64,000 nucleotides of DNA from Bradyrhizobium sp. Ai1a-2 (GCF_000426245.1 NZ_AUEZ01000002.1:124001-188000), one strand, 5' to 3'; numbered from the stretch's first letter, positions 1-9,820 are shown. Numbers and translations are program-made. Notes: generated from the letters alone by a model not told the origin.

Positions 1-147
1 ACGACAGCGGGCAACTATCTCGTCTGGTGGATCGGCTTCATCAGTCTTGTCGTCGGCGGTTTGGTGCCGGTGATGACGCGCTACATGGATCACTCCGGTG
101 ACAAGATCAGGGACGTCGGCATGGAGTTCGACGACCGGACATCCTAG
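1..147 (+). CDS. C-terminal end of a membrane protein, probably a permease (partial)
   Basis: Frame 1 is open from the window edge to a TAG at 145-147, giving 48 residues. The piece holds one clear hydrophobic segment (LVWWIGFISLVVGGLVPVM) followed by a short charged tail ending in DDRTS. This is what the last transmembrane helix and cytoplasmic tail of a transporter look like, but the family cannot be named from this much. It lies 94 bases upstream of the gamma-glutamyltransferase gene in the same direction and may belong to the same transcription unit. Confidence 0.5.
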   Translation, partial: TTAGNYLVWWIGFISLVVGGLVPVMTRYMDHSGDKIRDVGMEFDDRTS

Positions 148-241
148 TTCCCGCAAGAGCTACGGTCGTCGCTGTTTGCGACCGCAAAGATCGATACCTT
201 CCGCAGCGGCTTAGCCCACTGCTCAGTGTCAGGAGGCGATC

Positions 242-1903
242 ATGAGTCATCCCAACGGTCCCCGCACGGGCCGCCCCCCTACATATGCGCCTCGCGGCGT
301 GGTCTCGACGCCGCATTATCTCGCCAGTTCGGCGGGGCTGAACATACTGCAGCACGGAGGTAGTGCCGTCGACGCCGCTATCGCCGCCAATGCGGTGCTG
401 TGCGTGGTCTACCCGCACATGGCAGGATTGGGAGGCGATGGTTTCTGGTTGATTGCAGAACCGAGCACCGGCCGCGTACATGGGTTGAACGCCAGCGGAC
501 CGGCCGCGCGCATGGCAACGCTGGACTATTACCGCCCGCGAAGCAAAGACAACGAAATTCCTGCGCGTGGGCCTCTCAGTGCTCTGACCGTGCCTGGCGC
601 AATCGACGGCTGGCGTTTGGCACACGAACGGTTTGGCCGACTTCCCTGGAGCAAGCTTTTCGACGATGCCATCGTGTATGCCCGCGACGGGATGGTGGTC
701 AGCCGCTCGCTCGCCGATTGGCTGGCGCAGGACGAATTGATTCTGGCGACCTACCCGGCCACTGCGGCCGTCTTTCTACCCGACAAGCGCGTTCCTCGCG
801 AAGGCCGCCGGCTGGCGCAAGGTGACCTTGCCCGTTCACTCCAGCATATCGCCAGCCAAGGCGCGCGGAAGAGCTTCTACGAAGGCGCCATCGCCGAACG
901 TATTTGCTCCGTGCTGCAAGCCCAGGGCTCTCCACTGGCGGCGGATGATTTTGCCGCCTTCCAGGCGGAATGGGTCGAGCCGATCGCAGGCACCTACCGT
1001 GGCTATGACGTCTATGAACTACCGCCCAACACTCAGGGATTCACCGCGCTGCAAATCCTCAAGCTGATCGAAGGCTACGATGTGACCGCATGGGGAGACG
1101 GCACGGCCGACTACTATCATCACATGGCCGAGGCGGTAAAAATTGCATTTGCCGATCGGGAGGAATGGCTGACGGATCCAAATTTCGTGGACATTCCGGT
1201 GCCACGGCTGATCAGCAAGGCATATGCCGACGAGCGTCGTCGTTTGATCGATCCCGAGCGAGCGCTCAATATCCAGGACGTGCCAGCCGGGATCGCTTAC
1301 GAGCATCCGCACGAGCGGCGAGCGCCTGATGGCGACACGTGTTATTTCTGCGCCGCCGACCGGGACGGAATGGTCGTGTCGCTGATCCAGTCGATCTATC
1401 ACGACTTTGGCAGCGCCGTGATCGCCGGCGATACCGGCATAATTCTGCAAAATCGCGGCGCGTTCTTTTCTCTCGACGAGAAGCATCCCAATCATCTGCA
1501 GCCGGGCAAACGTACATTTCACACATTGATACCCGCACTGCTCGCACGCGACGGTCAGCCTTACCTTGCTTTCGGATCGATGGGTGGCGAAGGCCAGCCG
1601 CAATCGCAGGCCGCTTTGCTGACTCGTATCGTCGATTTCGGCTATGACGTGCAGCAGGCGATCGAGGCGCCGCGCTGGTTGATGGGACGCACCTGGGGCA
1701 CGCGCTCGCGCAACCTGTCCCTCGAAGGCCGCATTTCAGATGAGGTGGCGCGCGAGCTGAAACGGCGCGGACAGCCGGTCCAGATGGTGACCGATTGGAA
1801 CGACAATCTGGGGCATGCGCAAGCCATCCGGGTCGATCGCGAACAAGGCTTCTTTGAGGGTGGAGCGGACCCGCGAGGCGATGGAGCCGCGCTGGGCTAT
1901 TGA
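242..1903 (+). CDS. ggt: gamma-glutamyltransferase family protein
   Basis: A 553-residue Ntn-hydrolase of the gamma-glutamyltranspeptidase family, which cleaves or transfers gamma-glutamyl groups from glutathione and related amides after self-cleavage into two subunits. The start is supported by AGGAGG seven bases upstream of ATG. The N-terminal part has the family's GLNILQHGGSAVDAAIAAN and GLGGDGFW segments. The likely processing and catalytic threonine is Thr366 in GDTCYFC, followed by DRDGMVVSL and later GSMGGEGQPQ. In canonical enzymes the site reads TTH; here it is DTC, so only the second threonine is kept. No signal peptide is visible, whereas typical bacterial GGTs are periplasmic, so this may be a cytosolic paralogue with another substrate. 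A permease gene follows 164 bases downstream. Confidence 0.9.
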   Translation: MSHPNGPRTGRPPTYAPRGVVSTPHYLASSAGLNILQHGGSAVDAAIAANAVLCVVYPHMAGLGGDGFWLIAEPSTGRVHGLNASGPAARMATLDYYRPRSKDNEIPARGPLSALTVPGAIDGWRLAHERFGRLPWSKLFDDAIVYARDGMVVSRSLADWLAQDELILATYPATAAVFLPDKRVPREGRRLAQGDLARSLQHIASQGARKSFYEGAIAERICSVLQAQGSPLAADDFAAFQAEWVEPIAGTYRGYDVYELPPNTQGFTALQILKLIEGYDVTAWGDGTADYYHHMAEAVKIAFADREEWLTDPNFVDIPVPRLISKAYADERRRLIDPERALNIQDVPAGIAYEHPHERRAPDGDTCYFCAADRDGMVVSLIQSIYHDFGSAVIAGDTGIILQNRGAFFSLDEKHPNHLQPGKRTFHTLIPALLARDGQPYLAFGSMGGEGQPQSQAALLTRIVDFGYDVQQAIEAPRWLMGRTWGTRSRNLSLEGRISDEVARELKRRGQPVQMVTDWNDNLGHAQAIRVDREQGFFEGGADPRGDGAALGY

Positions 1904-2067
1904 GACGGCGGCCATCGCCCTGCGCCCTTCAAGGACACCGCATCCGAAGGAGACGTCATTTCGCCCGAAGCAGAACGCTTCGGATATTCGATCAGTCGAG
2001 TTGCTTCGGCGCTGCCCAATCAGTGGGAAGCCGCGGCCGCAGACTGCGCATCGCATGGAGCAGCCGC

Positions 2068-3879
2068 ATGGCTCAGATAGTCATTACGTTATCGATCATC
2101 TTCGCGGCGATGGTGCTCTTTGCGTGGAATCGGTTTCCTGCGGCGGTGGTCGCGGTCGCTGCGTCGCTCGCGCTGTACTTTACCGGCGTGCTGACGATGA
2201 ACGAAACCCTTGGCGGGTTTGGCGATCCCGTGGTCATTCTGATCGCGGCCTTGCTCGCCATCGCATCGGGACTGGAAACAGCCGGAGTGGGCGCTTGGGC
2301 GGGCCAACTCCTGATGCGGCACACCGGCAGTAACGAAACACTGCGGATCGTCGCCATCATGATCGTTGCCGCTGTCTTCAGCGGATTGATCGGCATGAAC
2401 GGAGCCGTAGCGGCAATGCTGCCGGTGACCGTGGCCGTTGCGGTCAGGACCGGGATGGCATCGTCCCGGATCATGATTCCGCTCGCATTCGCCTGCCTGA
2501 CCGGCTCCAAGCTGACTTTGCTGGGCACCCCGGTCAATGTGATCGCGGCCACCCAGGCCGACGAGGGGGGCGTGGAGCATATCGGCTTCTTCGAATGGTC
2601 GGTGCTCGGAATTCCGCTCTTGGCCGGAACGATCGTCGCCACGGTGCTGTTTGGGCGGTCGCTGCTGCCGGAACGGCGGAGCCAATCGATTCCTGCCGAC
2701 TTCAGCGCGCACGCACAAACCCTGGTCGAGCAATACCGACTGGAAGATGGGCTGCATCATTTCCGTGTTCGGCAAACGTCCCCCTACATCGGCAAGACAA
2801 AGGGCGAAGTCGACTTGAGCAACTATGCAGGCCTGCAACTGATCGCGCTGCTGGAGGCCGATGGTGCGACCCCACTGCAACGGGCCCAGATCGCAGAAGG
2901 CGATTTGATTCTCGCCCGCGGTGAGGCCGAGATGGCCGGACGCCTTGCCGCCGATATGCATCTGGCCGTTCGGGAAGGCAAAGAAGCAGGCTCCGTTGCG
3001 GATGTGCTGCTCAGTCGCTCCTCGGGTTTGGCTGAAGTCATCATCCCGATGCGTTCCAAGATGATCGGGCAATCGATGTTTCCCGGGATGACGACCGAGG
3101 ACGGCGATCTGATGGTTTTGGCGATACAGCGAGGCGGCACCGAAATGGGCCAGGAGCCCGTTGCGTTGCGCGCAGGTGACCATCTCTTGCTGCAGGGAAC
3201 GTGGAAAGCTCTGGATCAATACCTTTCAGACCCGAAGGTGCTGGTCGTCGATTCTCCCGAAGTCGTGCAGAAGCAGGCTGTGGCGTTGGGGCCAGGCGCA
3301 CGTGCAGCGATCGCCATCCTGCTGTTGCTGGTCGTCCTGCTCGCCTTCGACATCGCGCCGGCACCGATTGCAGCGGTGATCTGCGCGGCTCTCATGGTTC
3401 TCACCGGAGTACTGACGCTTCCCCAATTTTATCGAGGGATCGATTGGAATACATGCATCCTGATCGGAGCGATGATACCGCCCGCGACGGCGATGACCAA
3501 GACCGGCGCCGCTGCCCTGATGGGAGATTACGTCGTCACCGCGCTGGGAGCTGCCGGCCCGCATGCTGTGCTGGCGGGAATTTTCATCGTATCGGCGACC
3601 ATCTCGCAGTTCATTTCCAACACATCGGCAGCGCTGGTCATGATGCCGATCGGTCTTGCCACGGCGTCCGAGTTGGGCGTTTCTGCGCTTCCCCTGATGC
3701 TGGGCGTTGCCATGGGGGCCAGCGCATCCTTCCTCACTCCGTTCGCCAATGGAGTAAGCCTGATGGTCTATGGGCCGGGCGGATATCGTTTTGGCGATTT
3801 TTGGAGACTCGGCCTTGTTGTCATCGTTTGGGCGTTGATCGTCACTGTGGTCGTCATTCCCCTTTACTGGAAATTCTGA
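2068..3879 (+). CDS. SLC13/DASS-family permease with central TrkA-C domains
   Basis: A 603-residue inner-membrane transporter. The frame is open further upstream, but the chosen ATG (MAQIVITLSIIF) has GGAG about nine bases before it and opens directly into the first membrane helix. Hydrophobic helices fill the first ~200 residues, followed by a soluble stretch (about 220-400) with two RCK_C/TrkA-C-like modules, then a second membrane half. GSKLTLLGTPVNVIA in the first half and QFISNTSAALVMMPIG in the second are the paired hairpin motifs of the divalent anion:sodium symporter/CitT superfamily. Members with central RCK_C domains move dicarboxylates, sulfate or related anions; the substrate cannot be told here. 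Its place behind ggt suggests uptake and breakdown of one compound, which is inference. Confidence 0.85.
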   Translation: MAQIVITLSIIFAAMVLFAWNRFPAAVVAVAASLALYFTGVLTMNETLGGFGDPVVILIAALLAIASGLETAGVGAWAGQLLMRHTGSNETLRIVAIMIVAAVFSGLIGMNGAVAAMLPVTVAVAVRTGMASSRIMIPLAFACLTGSKLTLLGTPVNVIAATQADEGGVEHIGFFEWSVLGIPLLAGTIVATVLFGRSLLPERRSQSIPADFSAHAQTLVEQYRLEDGLHHFRVRQTSPYIGKTKGEVDLSNYAGLQLIALLEADGATPLQRAQIAEGDLILARGEAEMAGRLAADMHLAVREGKEAGSVADVLLSRSSGLAEVIIPMRSKMIGQSMFPGMTTEDGDLMVLAIQRGGTEMGQEPVALRAGDHLLLQGTWKALDQYLSDPKVLVVDSPEVVQKQAVALGPGARAAIAILLLLVVLLAFDIAPAPIAAVICAALMVLTGVLTLPQFYRGIDWNTCILIGAMIPPATAMTKTGAAALMGDYVVTALGAAGPHAVLAGIFIVSATISQFISNTSAALVMMPIGLATASELGVSALPLMLGVAMGASASFLTPFANGVSLMVYGPGGYRFGDFWRLGLVVIVWALIVTVVVIPLYWKF

Positions 3880-3936
3880 GGCCACGAAGCGGGCGCCCAG
3901 GGCTCGAAATCCGCGCGTGCCGATGCCGCGGCAGGC

Positions 3937-4401
3937 TCAAGTGCACAAGGACTTCAGCTCCGGCGGCGGGGCGCCCTTCCCCTCGAGCATCCCCAACGCT
4001 AGCGCGGCCTCCACCCGCACGCTCGGATCCTCATCACCCGCGAGCTGTCGGAGAGGGATGAGGGCTTGTTCGATCCCCGGGAAGGCCGGACCGAGGCGAC
4101 CGAGGTGCCAGGCCGCCAGGCTGCGGACGAAGGCAAGCTCGTTGCCCAACTCCGCGATGAGGACGGTGACCGACTCTCCACCCGCGGGCGCCATCCGGGC
4201 GAGGGCCGCAGCCGCCCAGACGCGCACGAACCCGACAGGGTCCTGAAGGGCCCCGGCGAGGTCGGACATAGCCTCGGGTGCCGCGGGACCGATCTCGCCC
4301 AGGGCATATGCGCCGAGGCGGCGCCGGAGCGGATCGCTGCTCGAAAGCTCCCTCACCCAGTCTAGAACGGAAGTCCCTAGGTAAGCGACCTGCGCGCTCA
4401 T
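3937..4401 (-). CDS. HEAT-repeat protein
   Basis: A 154-residue soluble protein built of about four degenerate HEAT/PBS-lyase-like helical repeats. Recurring pieces are RRLGAYALGEIGPAAPEAM, VRVWAAAALARMAP, VRSLAAWHLGRLGPAFPG and VRVEAALALGMLEG. Such proteins are scaffolds or act in partner binding; no catalytic residues are visible. It lies 13 bases downstream of the GH15 gene in the same direction, so the two are probably co-transcribed. A regulatory or scaffolding role toward the glycoside hydrolase is possible but is only inference from position. Confidence 0.8.
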   Translation of the reverse strand: MSAQVAYLGTSVLDWVRELSSSDPLRRRLGAYALGEIGPAAPEAMSDLAGALQDPVGFVRVWAAAALARMAPAGGESVTVLIAELGNELAFVRSLAAWHLGRLGPAFPGIEQALIPLRQLAGDEDPSVRVEAALALGMLEGKGAPPPELKSLCT

Positions 4402-4414
4402 GGTCAGACCCTAC

Positions 4415-6232
4415 TCAAAGCCCCACGCCGAGCCGGCGGTCCAGGTTGAACGCGGCACTTATCAGCCCGATGTGAGTGAATGCCTGCGGGAAATTGCCCA
4501 GCGCCTCGCCACGCGGACCCGTCTCCTCGGCGTACAGGCCGAGGTGGTTGGCATAAGTCAGCATCTTCTCGAAGATGAAGCGGGCCTCCTCGGCGCGGCC
4601 TGACCGCGCGAGCGCTTCCACCAGCCAGAACGTACACATATTGAACGTCCCTTCGCTCCCGGTCAGGCCGTCGCCGGCCCCTCTGCCGATCTCGTAGCGG
4701 TGCACCAGGCTGTCGGAGACCAGCTCCGCCATGGTCCGGTCCAGCGTCCCGCGCATACGGGGGTCTGTCGGCGACAGGAAGAAGACGAGCGGCATGATCA
4801 GGTTGGACGCATCCACCGCGTCGGTGGCGAAGTGCTGCACGAAGGTCTGCCGCTCCCTGTTCCAGCCGTGCGTCATGACGGCCTCGTAAATGCGGTCTCG
4901 CTCCGCGGCCAGGCGGGCGCGGTCCAGCGGCAGGCTCCGCTTCCGCGCAAGGCGGAGCGCTCGGTCCAGCGCCACCCAGCACTGCACCTTGGAGTAGACG
5001 AACTGCTGCTGTCCACCGCGCACCTCCCAGATGCCATCGTCGGCTCGCTCCCAGTTGTTCGCCACCCAGTCGAGCATCTTGCGCAGGTGGCACCAGAAGT
5101 CATAGGCGGTCGGCGTCCCGTATTTGTCGTACAGGTAGACGGCGTCCATCAGCTCGCCATAGATGTCCAGCTGAAGCTGCTCGGCAGCGGCGTTGCCGAC
5201 TCGCACCGGACGCGAGCCGCGGTAGCCGTCGAGGTGGCCGAGGACTTCCTCGGGCAGCTCGTGCCCGCCGTCGATGCGATACATAGTCTGCAACGGGTCG
5301 CCCCGGGCGCCCTCGACGGCCCGCTGCTCCAACCAGCACATGAACTGCTCTGCCTCCGACGTCAGCCCGAGGCGCAGGAAGGCGTAATTGGTGAAAGCGG
5401 CGTCGCGCACCCAAGTATAGCGATAGTCCCAGTTGCGCACTCCGCCGATCTCTTCCGGCAGCCCGCAGGTCGGTGCCGCCACGATCGCGCCGGTCGGCGC
5501 GAACGTCAGCAGCTTCAACACCAGCGCCGAGCGATGGACCATCTCGCGCCAGCGACCCGAATAGTTGCACTTCCTCAACCACTGCCGCCAAAAGGCCAAG
5601 GTCTGCGTCAGCGCCTCCGTGCCGACCAGCCGCGCCTCGAGCAGGACCCCGTCATGAACGCCGTGGCCGTTCTCCTCGACGTGGCGGAGGATGAACGTGG
5701 TCGTCTCCCCGGGGTTGAGGACAAACTCTGCAGCGACGCCGTCGCCCTGCCGACCAAGCGGGAAGCGGCTGACCAGCGAGACTTTCATGCCTTGCGCCTC
5801 GAAGATCGCTCCCCGGCCCTCCAAAATGACTTGGTGGGGCCGGCGGGCGAAGTCGAAAGCCGGCCGGCAGTCAAGGCGGAAGCGGACCGACCCGCGCACC
5901 GCGCGCACCACCCGGACGATCTGATGGATCTTTCTGATCTCGCGCGCGCCTTGGACCGGCATGAAGTCCACGACCTCACCGACGCCCTGGTCGCTAAGAA
6001 AGCGCGTCACCAGGACGTTGCTGTCAGGCATGTACATCTGTTTGTGCTGCGCCTCGTAGAGACTAGCGATGCGGAACGAGCCCCCTCTCTGGTCGTCGAG
6101 GATCGCCGCGAAGACGCTCGGCGAGTCAAAGTGCGGCAGGCAGCACCAGTCGATGGATCCGTCGATGCCGACCAGGGCAACGGTGTGCAGGTCGCCGATG
6201 ACGCCGTAGGACTCGATCGGCTTGTAGCCCAT
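4415..6232 (-). CDS. glycoside hydrolase family 15 protein (glucoamylase/trehalase-like)
   Basis: A 605-residue GH15 enzyme expected to release glucose from an alpha-glucoside. The frame runs 32 codons further upstream, but the ATG at 6232 is preceded by GGAGGA eight bases away and begins with the family start [22 protein letters not shown] beta-sandwich N-domain ([18 protein letters not shown]) is followed by the (alpha/alpha)6 barrel: [32 protein letters not shown] with the likely general acid, and [12 protein letters not shown] with the likely general base Glu527. No signal peptide is seen, so it acts in the cytosol. Cytosolic GH15 proteins of this layout include mycobacterial trehalases as well as glucoamylases, so trehalose is a reasonable candidate substrate. 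It is divergent from the sugar-metabolism run that starts at 6600 and is followed by the HEAT gene. Confidence 0.88.
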   Translation of the reverse strand: MGYKPIESYGVIGDLHTVALVGIDGSIDWCCLPHFDSPSVFAAILDDQRGGSFRIASLYEAQHKQMYMPDSNVLVTRFLSDQGVGEVVDFMPVQGAREIRKIHQIVRVVRAVRGSVRFRLDCRPAFDFARRPHQVILEGRGAIFEAQGMKVSLVSRFPLGRQGDGVAAEFVLNPGETTTFILRHVEENGHGVHDGVLLEARLVGTEALTQTLAFWRQWLRKCNYSGRWREMVHRSALVLKLLTFAPTGAIVAAPTCGLPEEIGGVRNWDYRYTWVRDAAFTNYAFLRLGLTSEAEQFMCWLEQRAVEGARGDPLQTMYRIDGGHELPEEVLGHLDGYRGSRPVRVGNAAAEQLQLDIYGELMDAVYLYDKYGTPTAYDFWCHLRKMLDWVANNWERADDGIWEVRGGQQQFVYSKVQCWVALDRALRLARKRSLPLDRARLAAERDRIYEAVMTHGWNRERQTFVQHFATDAVDASNLIMPLVFFLSPTDPRMRGTLDRTMAELVSDSLVHRYEIGRGAGDGLTGSEGTFNMCTFWLVEALARSGRAEEARFIFEKMLTYANHLGLYAEETGPRGEALGNFPQAFTHIGLISAAFNLDRRLGVGL

Positions 6233-6599
6233 GATCTCGTCTCCTCCGCTCGCCCGATGCTGATCGAGCCTCACGAAGGGCGTATCGTCAATGCCCTGAG
6301 ACGGCGAAAAGACATAACGGATATTCACCTTTTTCTGCTCGCAACCTCGCTCGTCTCGTCCGCGGCCCGGTCAGTTGCACCAAGGGAACACGTCAGCATC
6401 GCTGTCACACACGTGGTCGGCGCGAAATCTCCGGAACGCTGGAGTGCTTGTCGTTGCCTGGTTGAAGAAGTCGCATTACGCTTTCGACCTTGCTACAGCG
6501 AGGCGTGCCGCGATGTCCGCGATAGATATGGCCTAGCCACGACGTGTTCCAAGTTCGTCGACCGTATGCACCGAGAGGCTCGACTGAAGGGGCGAGACC
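6233..6599. other. divergent intergenic region of the sugar-metabolism island
   Basis: This 367-base stretch separates the leftward GH15 gene from the rightward nine-gene run. No convincing ORF with a ribosome site, no RNA gene and no strong hairpin was found. It must hold the promoters of both arms, but no promoter motif could be assigned with confidence. Confidence 0.6.
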
Positions 6600-7229
6600 A
6601 TGAGCGCCGTCCTTCCGATCATTTGCCTTGCAAGGCACGGCGAGACCGCGTGGAGCCTCTCAGGTCAGCATACTGGCCTCACAGATTTGCCTCTCACTGA
6701 ACGCGGCGAACTGAATGCGCAGAGTTTGGGCCGGCGGTTGCAGGGCTTCACTTTCACGAAAGTGTTAACGAGTCCGCTGAAGCGCGCGACCCGAACGTGC
6801 GCGTTGGCCGGGTTCGGAGGTGACGCGGAGACCGACCGCAATCTGGTCGAATGGAACTATGGCCAGTACGAGGGTCTTCGTACCAATGAGATCCACCAGC
6901 AGCGTCCGGGCTGGCAATTGTTTCGCGACGGTTGTCCTGGAGGCGAAACACCGGATGAGGTCGGTGCCCGGGCCGATTGCATCGTGGACCGGGTTCGCAA
7001 CGTCCGGGGCAATGTTCTATTGTTTTCGAGCGGGCATTTTCTCCGGGTTCTAACGGCACGCTGGTTAGGGCTCGATGCAGGCGCCGGCAGATTCTTCACG
7101 CTCGATACCGCAAGCCTGAGCATACTTGGGTACGAGCACGATCAGTCGGAACCAGCAATCCGGCTCTGGAACGACGCCCGGCACGTTGAAGATCGGTTGG
7201 CGACGACAGGCGGAAGGGGGCAGCCTTAA
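6600..7229 (+). CDS. histidine phosphatase family protein (phosphoglycerate-mutase fold)
   Basis: A 209-residue member of histidine phosphatase branch 1. The catalytic histidine is His13 in ARHGETAW, followed by the phosphate-pocket segment GLTDLPLTERGE. The second active-site histidine lies in FSSGHFLRVLTARWLG and the acid segment in VEWNYGQYEGL. The family includes phosphoglycerate mutases and broad sugar phosphatases; the exact substrate is unknown. It opens the rightward run, 63 bases before the HAD gene, so a sugar-phosphate substrate fits the context. Confidence 0.85.
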   Translation: MSAVLPIICLARHGETAWSLSGQHTGLTDLPLTERGELNAQSLGRRLQGFTFTKVLTSPLKRATRTCALAGFGGDAETDRNLVEWNYGQYEGLRTNEIHQQRPGWQLFRDGCPGGETPDEVGARADCIVDRVRNVRGNVLLFSSGHFLRVLTARWLGLDAGAGRFFTLDTASLSILGYEHDQSEPAIRLWNDARHVEDRLATTGGRGQP

Positions 7230-7292
7230 AAATGGCCGCGCGGCTTCAGCCGCAGGCTGAGCATATTGGGTGGAGCCGAAAGGGTAAGGCCG

Positions 7293-7985
7293 ATGAACCA
7301 AGTCGTCTTTCTGGTCGATGTCGACAATACGCTTCTCGATAACGACCGCATCCAGGCCGACATCAAGGCCTACCTCGAGCGCCGGTACGGTGCCTCATCT
7401 CGCGATCGGTACTGGGCAATTCTCGAGGAACTGTTCGAAGAACTGGGATATCGAGACTATCTCGGTGCGCTGCAGCGCTACCGCGTCGAGCACCCGCAGG
7501 ACATGCACCTGTTGTCCATGTCGTCGTTTCTGGTCGATTACCCGTTCGCCAATCGTTTGTATCCCGGATCTCTGGATGTGCTCGAACGACTGCGTCAATG
7601 GGGTCCAACCGTCCTTCTCACCGACGGCGACGTCGTCTTTCAACCCCGCAAGGTCGAGCGCTCCGGGCTTTCGGAGGCAGTCAGTTCGCACGTGCTGATC
7701 TACATCCACAAGGAACTCGCGCTCGATGATGTCGAAGCCCGCTATCCGGCGCTGCACTATGTTCTGGTGGATGACAAGCCGCGTATCCTTGCCGCTGTCA
7801 AGGAGGCTTGGGGCACCCGCGTCACCACCGTCCTTCCCCGACAAGGACAATATGCGCGTGACGCGAACGCCCTCGCCTCTTTCCCCACACCCGACGTGAC
7901 GGTGGACCGGATCGGAGACCTGCTCGACTTCGATCTGGGTCGCCTGCTTGCGGCAACCCCGCGACTCGAAGCTGTACGGAGGTGA
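7293..7985 (+). CDS. HAD-family hydrolase
   Basis: A 230-residue haloacid-dehalogenase-type phosphatase. The ATG at 7293 is preceded by a purine-rich AGGGTAAGG; an upstream in-frame start would add nine residues without a better site. Motif I is FLVDVDNTLLDND with Asp9 (nucleophile) and Asp11. LLTDGDVVFQPRK fits motif II, and the acidic motif IV is VLVDDKPRILAAV. A helical cap follows motif I. The stop at 7983-7985 is four bases from the transaldolase start, so the two are translationally close. A sugar-phosphate substrate is suggested only by context. Confidence 0.82.
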   Translation: MNQVVFLVDVDNTLLDNDRIQADIKAYLERRYGASSRDRYWAILEELFEELGYRDYLGALQRYRVEHPQDMHLLSMSSFLVDYPFANRLYPGSLDVLERLRQWGPTVLLTDGDVVFQPRKVERSGLSEAVSSHVLIYIHKELALDDVEARYPALHYVLVDDKPRILAAVKEAWGTRVTTVLPRQGQYARDANALASFPTPDVTVDRIGDLLDFDLGRLLAATPRLEAVRR

Positions 7986-7989
7986 AGCG

Positions 7990-9075
7990 ATGAAGGCAAC
8001 GCAAAAGCTCCACGAACTCGGACAGAGCATTTGGCTCGACAACATCACTCGCGACCTGCTGACCAGCGGCACTTTGAGGCGTTACATTGCCGACTTGTCG
8101 CTTACGGGACTCACGTCGAACCCGACCATCTTCGACCACGCGATCAAGAACAGCTCTCACTATGATTCAGCGATCCGCAGCAAGCTGACGGAGGGAAAGT
8201 CGGGCGAGACGCTATTCTTCGAACTCGCAATCGAAGATCTAGCCCAGGCAGCAGACCTGTTTCGCCCGATTTGGGACCGCACCAACGGGGTAGACGGGTG
8301 GGTCTCTCTCGAGGTCTCGCCACTTCTCGCGCATGACACGGCCAGCACAATCGCGGCGGCCAAGGAGTTGCATGCGCAGGCGAAACGCCCCAACCTCTTC
8401 ATCAAGATACCCGGTACACGAGAAGGCTTGCCCGCGATCGAAGAGTCGATCTTTGCCGGTGTGCCCGTGAATGTGACGCTATTGTTCAGCCGGGAGCACT
8501 ATCTCGCTGCCGCCGAGGCATATCTGCGCGGCATCGAGCGGCGCATTGCAGCCGGTCTAAGTCCAAATGTTGGATCCGTTGCGTCGGTCTTCGTCAGCCG
8601 CTGGGATGCCGCCGTAGCGAACGAAGTGCCCGCGCAACTACGCAATCAGCTCGGTATCGCAATCGCGAAACGAACCTACAAGTCAGCCTGCGAAGTGCTC
8701 TCCTCGGCCCGTTCGCGGCGCATCTACAACGAGGGTGGGCGGCCACAGCGCCTGTTATGGGCGAGCACGGGAACCAAGGATCCGGCAGCGTCCGACGTTT
8801 TATACGTCAAGGCGCTGGCCGCTCCGCTCACGGTGAACACCATGCCCGAAGGCACGGTGAAGGCCCTCGCCGATCACGGCGAGATTGAAGAGATGTTGCC
8901 GTTCGATGGCGGCGATTCCGAAGAGGTTCTCGCGCAATTCGCGAAGGCTGGCGTCGATATCGAAGCGCTAGCGGCGACATTGCAGGATGAGGGCGCCAAA
9001 TCGTTTATCAAATCCTGGAATGAGTTGATGAGTGTCATCTCCGCCAAGACCGAGGTGCTCAAGAAGGCAAGCTAG
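7990..9075 (+). CDS. tal: transaldolase
   Basis: A 361-residue transaldolase that moves a dihydroxyacetone unit between sedoheptulose-7-phosphate and glyceraldehyde-3-phosphate in the non-oxidative pentose phosphate pathway. The chosen ATG follows GGAGGTGA. Family motifs are LTGLTSNPTIFDHAI near residue 40 and NLFIKIPGT with the Schiff-base lysine Lys139, then VPVNVTLLFS and NTMPEGTVKALADHG near the C terminus. The length and the Q-SIWLDNI N terminus match the longer transaldolase class common in actinobacteria and cyanobacteria rather than the short enterobacterial form. It sits between the HAD gene and a glucokinase in one direction. Confidence 0.93.
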   Translation: MKATQKLHELGQSIWLDNITRDLLTSGTLRRYIADLSLTGLTSNPTIFDHAIKNSSHYDSAIRSKLTEGKSGETLFFELAIEDLAQAADLFRPIWDRTNGVDGWVSLEVSPLLAHDTASTIAAAKELHAQAKRPNLFIKIPGTREGLPAIEESIFAGVPVNVTLLFSREHYLAAAEAYLRGIERRIAAGLSPNVGSVASVFVSRWDAAVANEVPAQLRNQLGIAIAKRTYKSACEVLSSARSRRIYNEGGRPQRLLWASTGTKDPAASDVLYVKALAAPLTVNTMPEGTVKALADHGEIEEMLPFDGGDSEEVLAQFAKAGVDIEALAATLQDEGAKSFIKSWNELMSVISAKTEVLKKAS

Positions 9076-9100
9076 GTCCCAATCAAGACAAAGGTCTTCC

Positions 9101-9808
9101 ATGAATATACTGGTCATTGACGTGGGCGGCACCCACGTCAAGATCCTTGCCTCCGGCGAAAAACTGAAACGAGAAATTGACTCCGGGCCTGCCCTGACGG
9201 CCCGGCAGATGGTATCGAGCGTCAAGAAGCTGGCCGATGGCTGGGACTATAACCTCGTCTCAATCGGTTACCCGGGCCCGGTCGTGCATGACCGGCCCGT
9301 CGCGGAACCTCACAACCTGGGAAAAGGGTGGATGGGCTTCAACTTCGCTGCGGCATTCAAACTGCCGACGAAAGTCATCAACGATGCGGCGATGCAGGCG
9401 CTCGGCAGCTACCGGAGCGGCAAAATGTTGTTTCTCGGGCTAGGTACGGGACTCGGCTCGGCGATGATCATCGATGGCATCGTGCAGCCGATGGAGCTTG
9501 GACACTTACCCTACAAGAAGCGGATCTATGAGGACTATGTCGGCGCCCGCGGGCTCGAGGAATTTGGCAGGAAAGCGTGGCGGAAGCACGTCGAAGATGT
9601 CGTTGAATATCTGGTTGCGGCACTCCAACCGGAGGACGTCGTGCTGGGCGGCGGCAACGCCAAACTATTGAAAAAGCTGCCGCCACTGTGCCGGCTTGGG
9701 GATAATGCCAACGCATTCAAGGGTGGATTCCGGATGTGGGAAGGTCCGCTAAAGGGAAAGGTCACTCGCTCGCGCAAACAAACTGCGCAAGCCGCCATGG
9801 CACGTTAA
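9101..9808 (+). CDS. ROK-family kinase, polyphosphate-glucokinase-like
   Basis: A 235-residue sugar kinase predicted to turn glucose into glucose-6-phosphate. The start ATG opens directly into the phosphate-1 loop DVGGTHVK (Asp7-Lys14). The phosphate-2 motif GLGLGTGLG is at about 113-119. The segment MELGHLPYKKRIYEDYVG resembles the signature of strictly or mainly polyphosphate-dependent glucokinases more than ATP-only ROK kinases, which also carry a zinc-binding cysteine cluster not seen here. It is 12 bases upstream of pgi, which uses its product. Polyphosphate as donor is inferred from motif resemblance; ATP use is not excluded. Confidence 0.8.
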   Translation: MNILVIDVGGTHVKILASGEKLKREIDSGPALTARQMVSSVKKLADGWDYNLVSIGYPGPVVHDRPVAEPHNLGKGWMGFNFAAAFKLPTKVINDAAMQALGSYRSGKMLFLGLGTGLGSAMIIDGIVQPMELGHLPYKKRIYEDYVGARGLEEFGRKAWRKHVEDVVEYLVAALQPEDVVLGGGNAKLLKKLPPLCRLGDNANAFKGGFRMWEGPLKGKVTRSRKQTAQAAMAR

Positions 9809-9820
9809 CAGGAGCGATGA

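Noticed and set aside
4700..6700. 666-codon plus-strand frame opposite the GH15 gene
   Set aside because: Antisense of a clear GH15 protein; composition is Arg/His/Val-rich with no family features.
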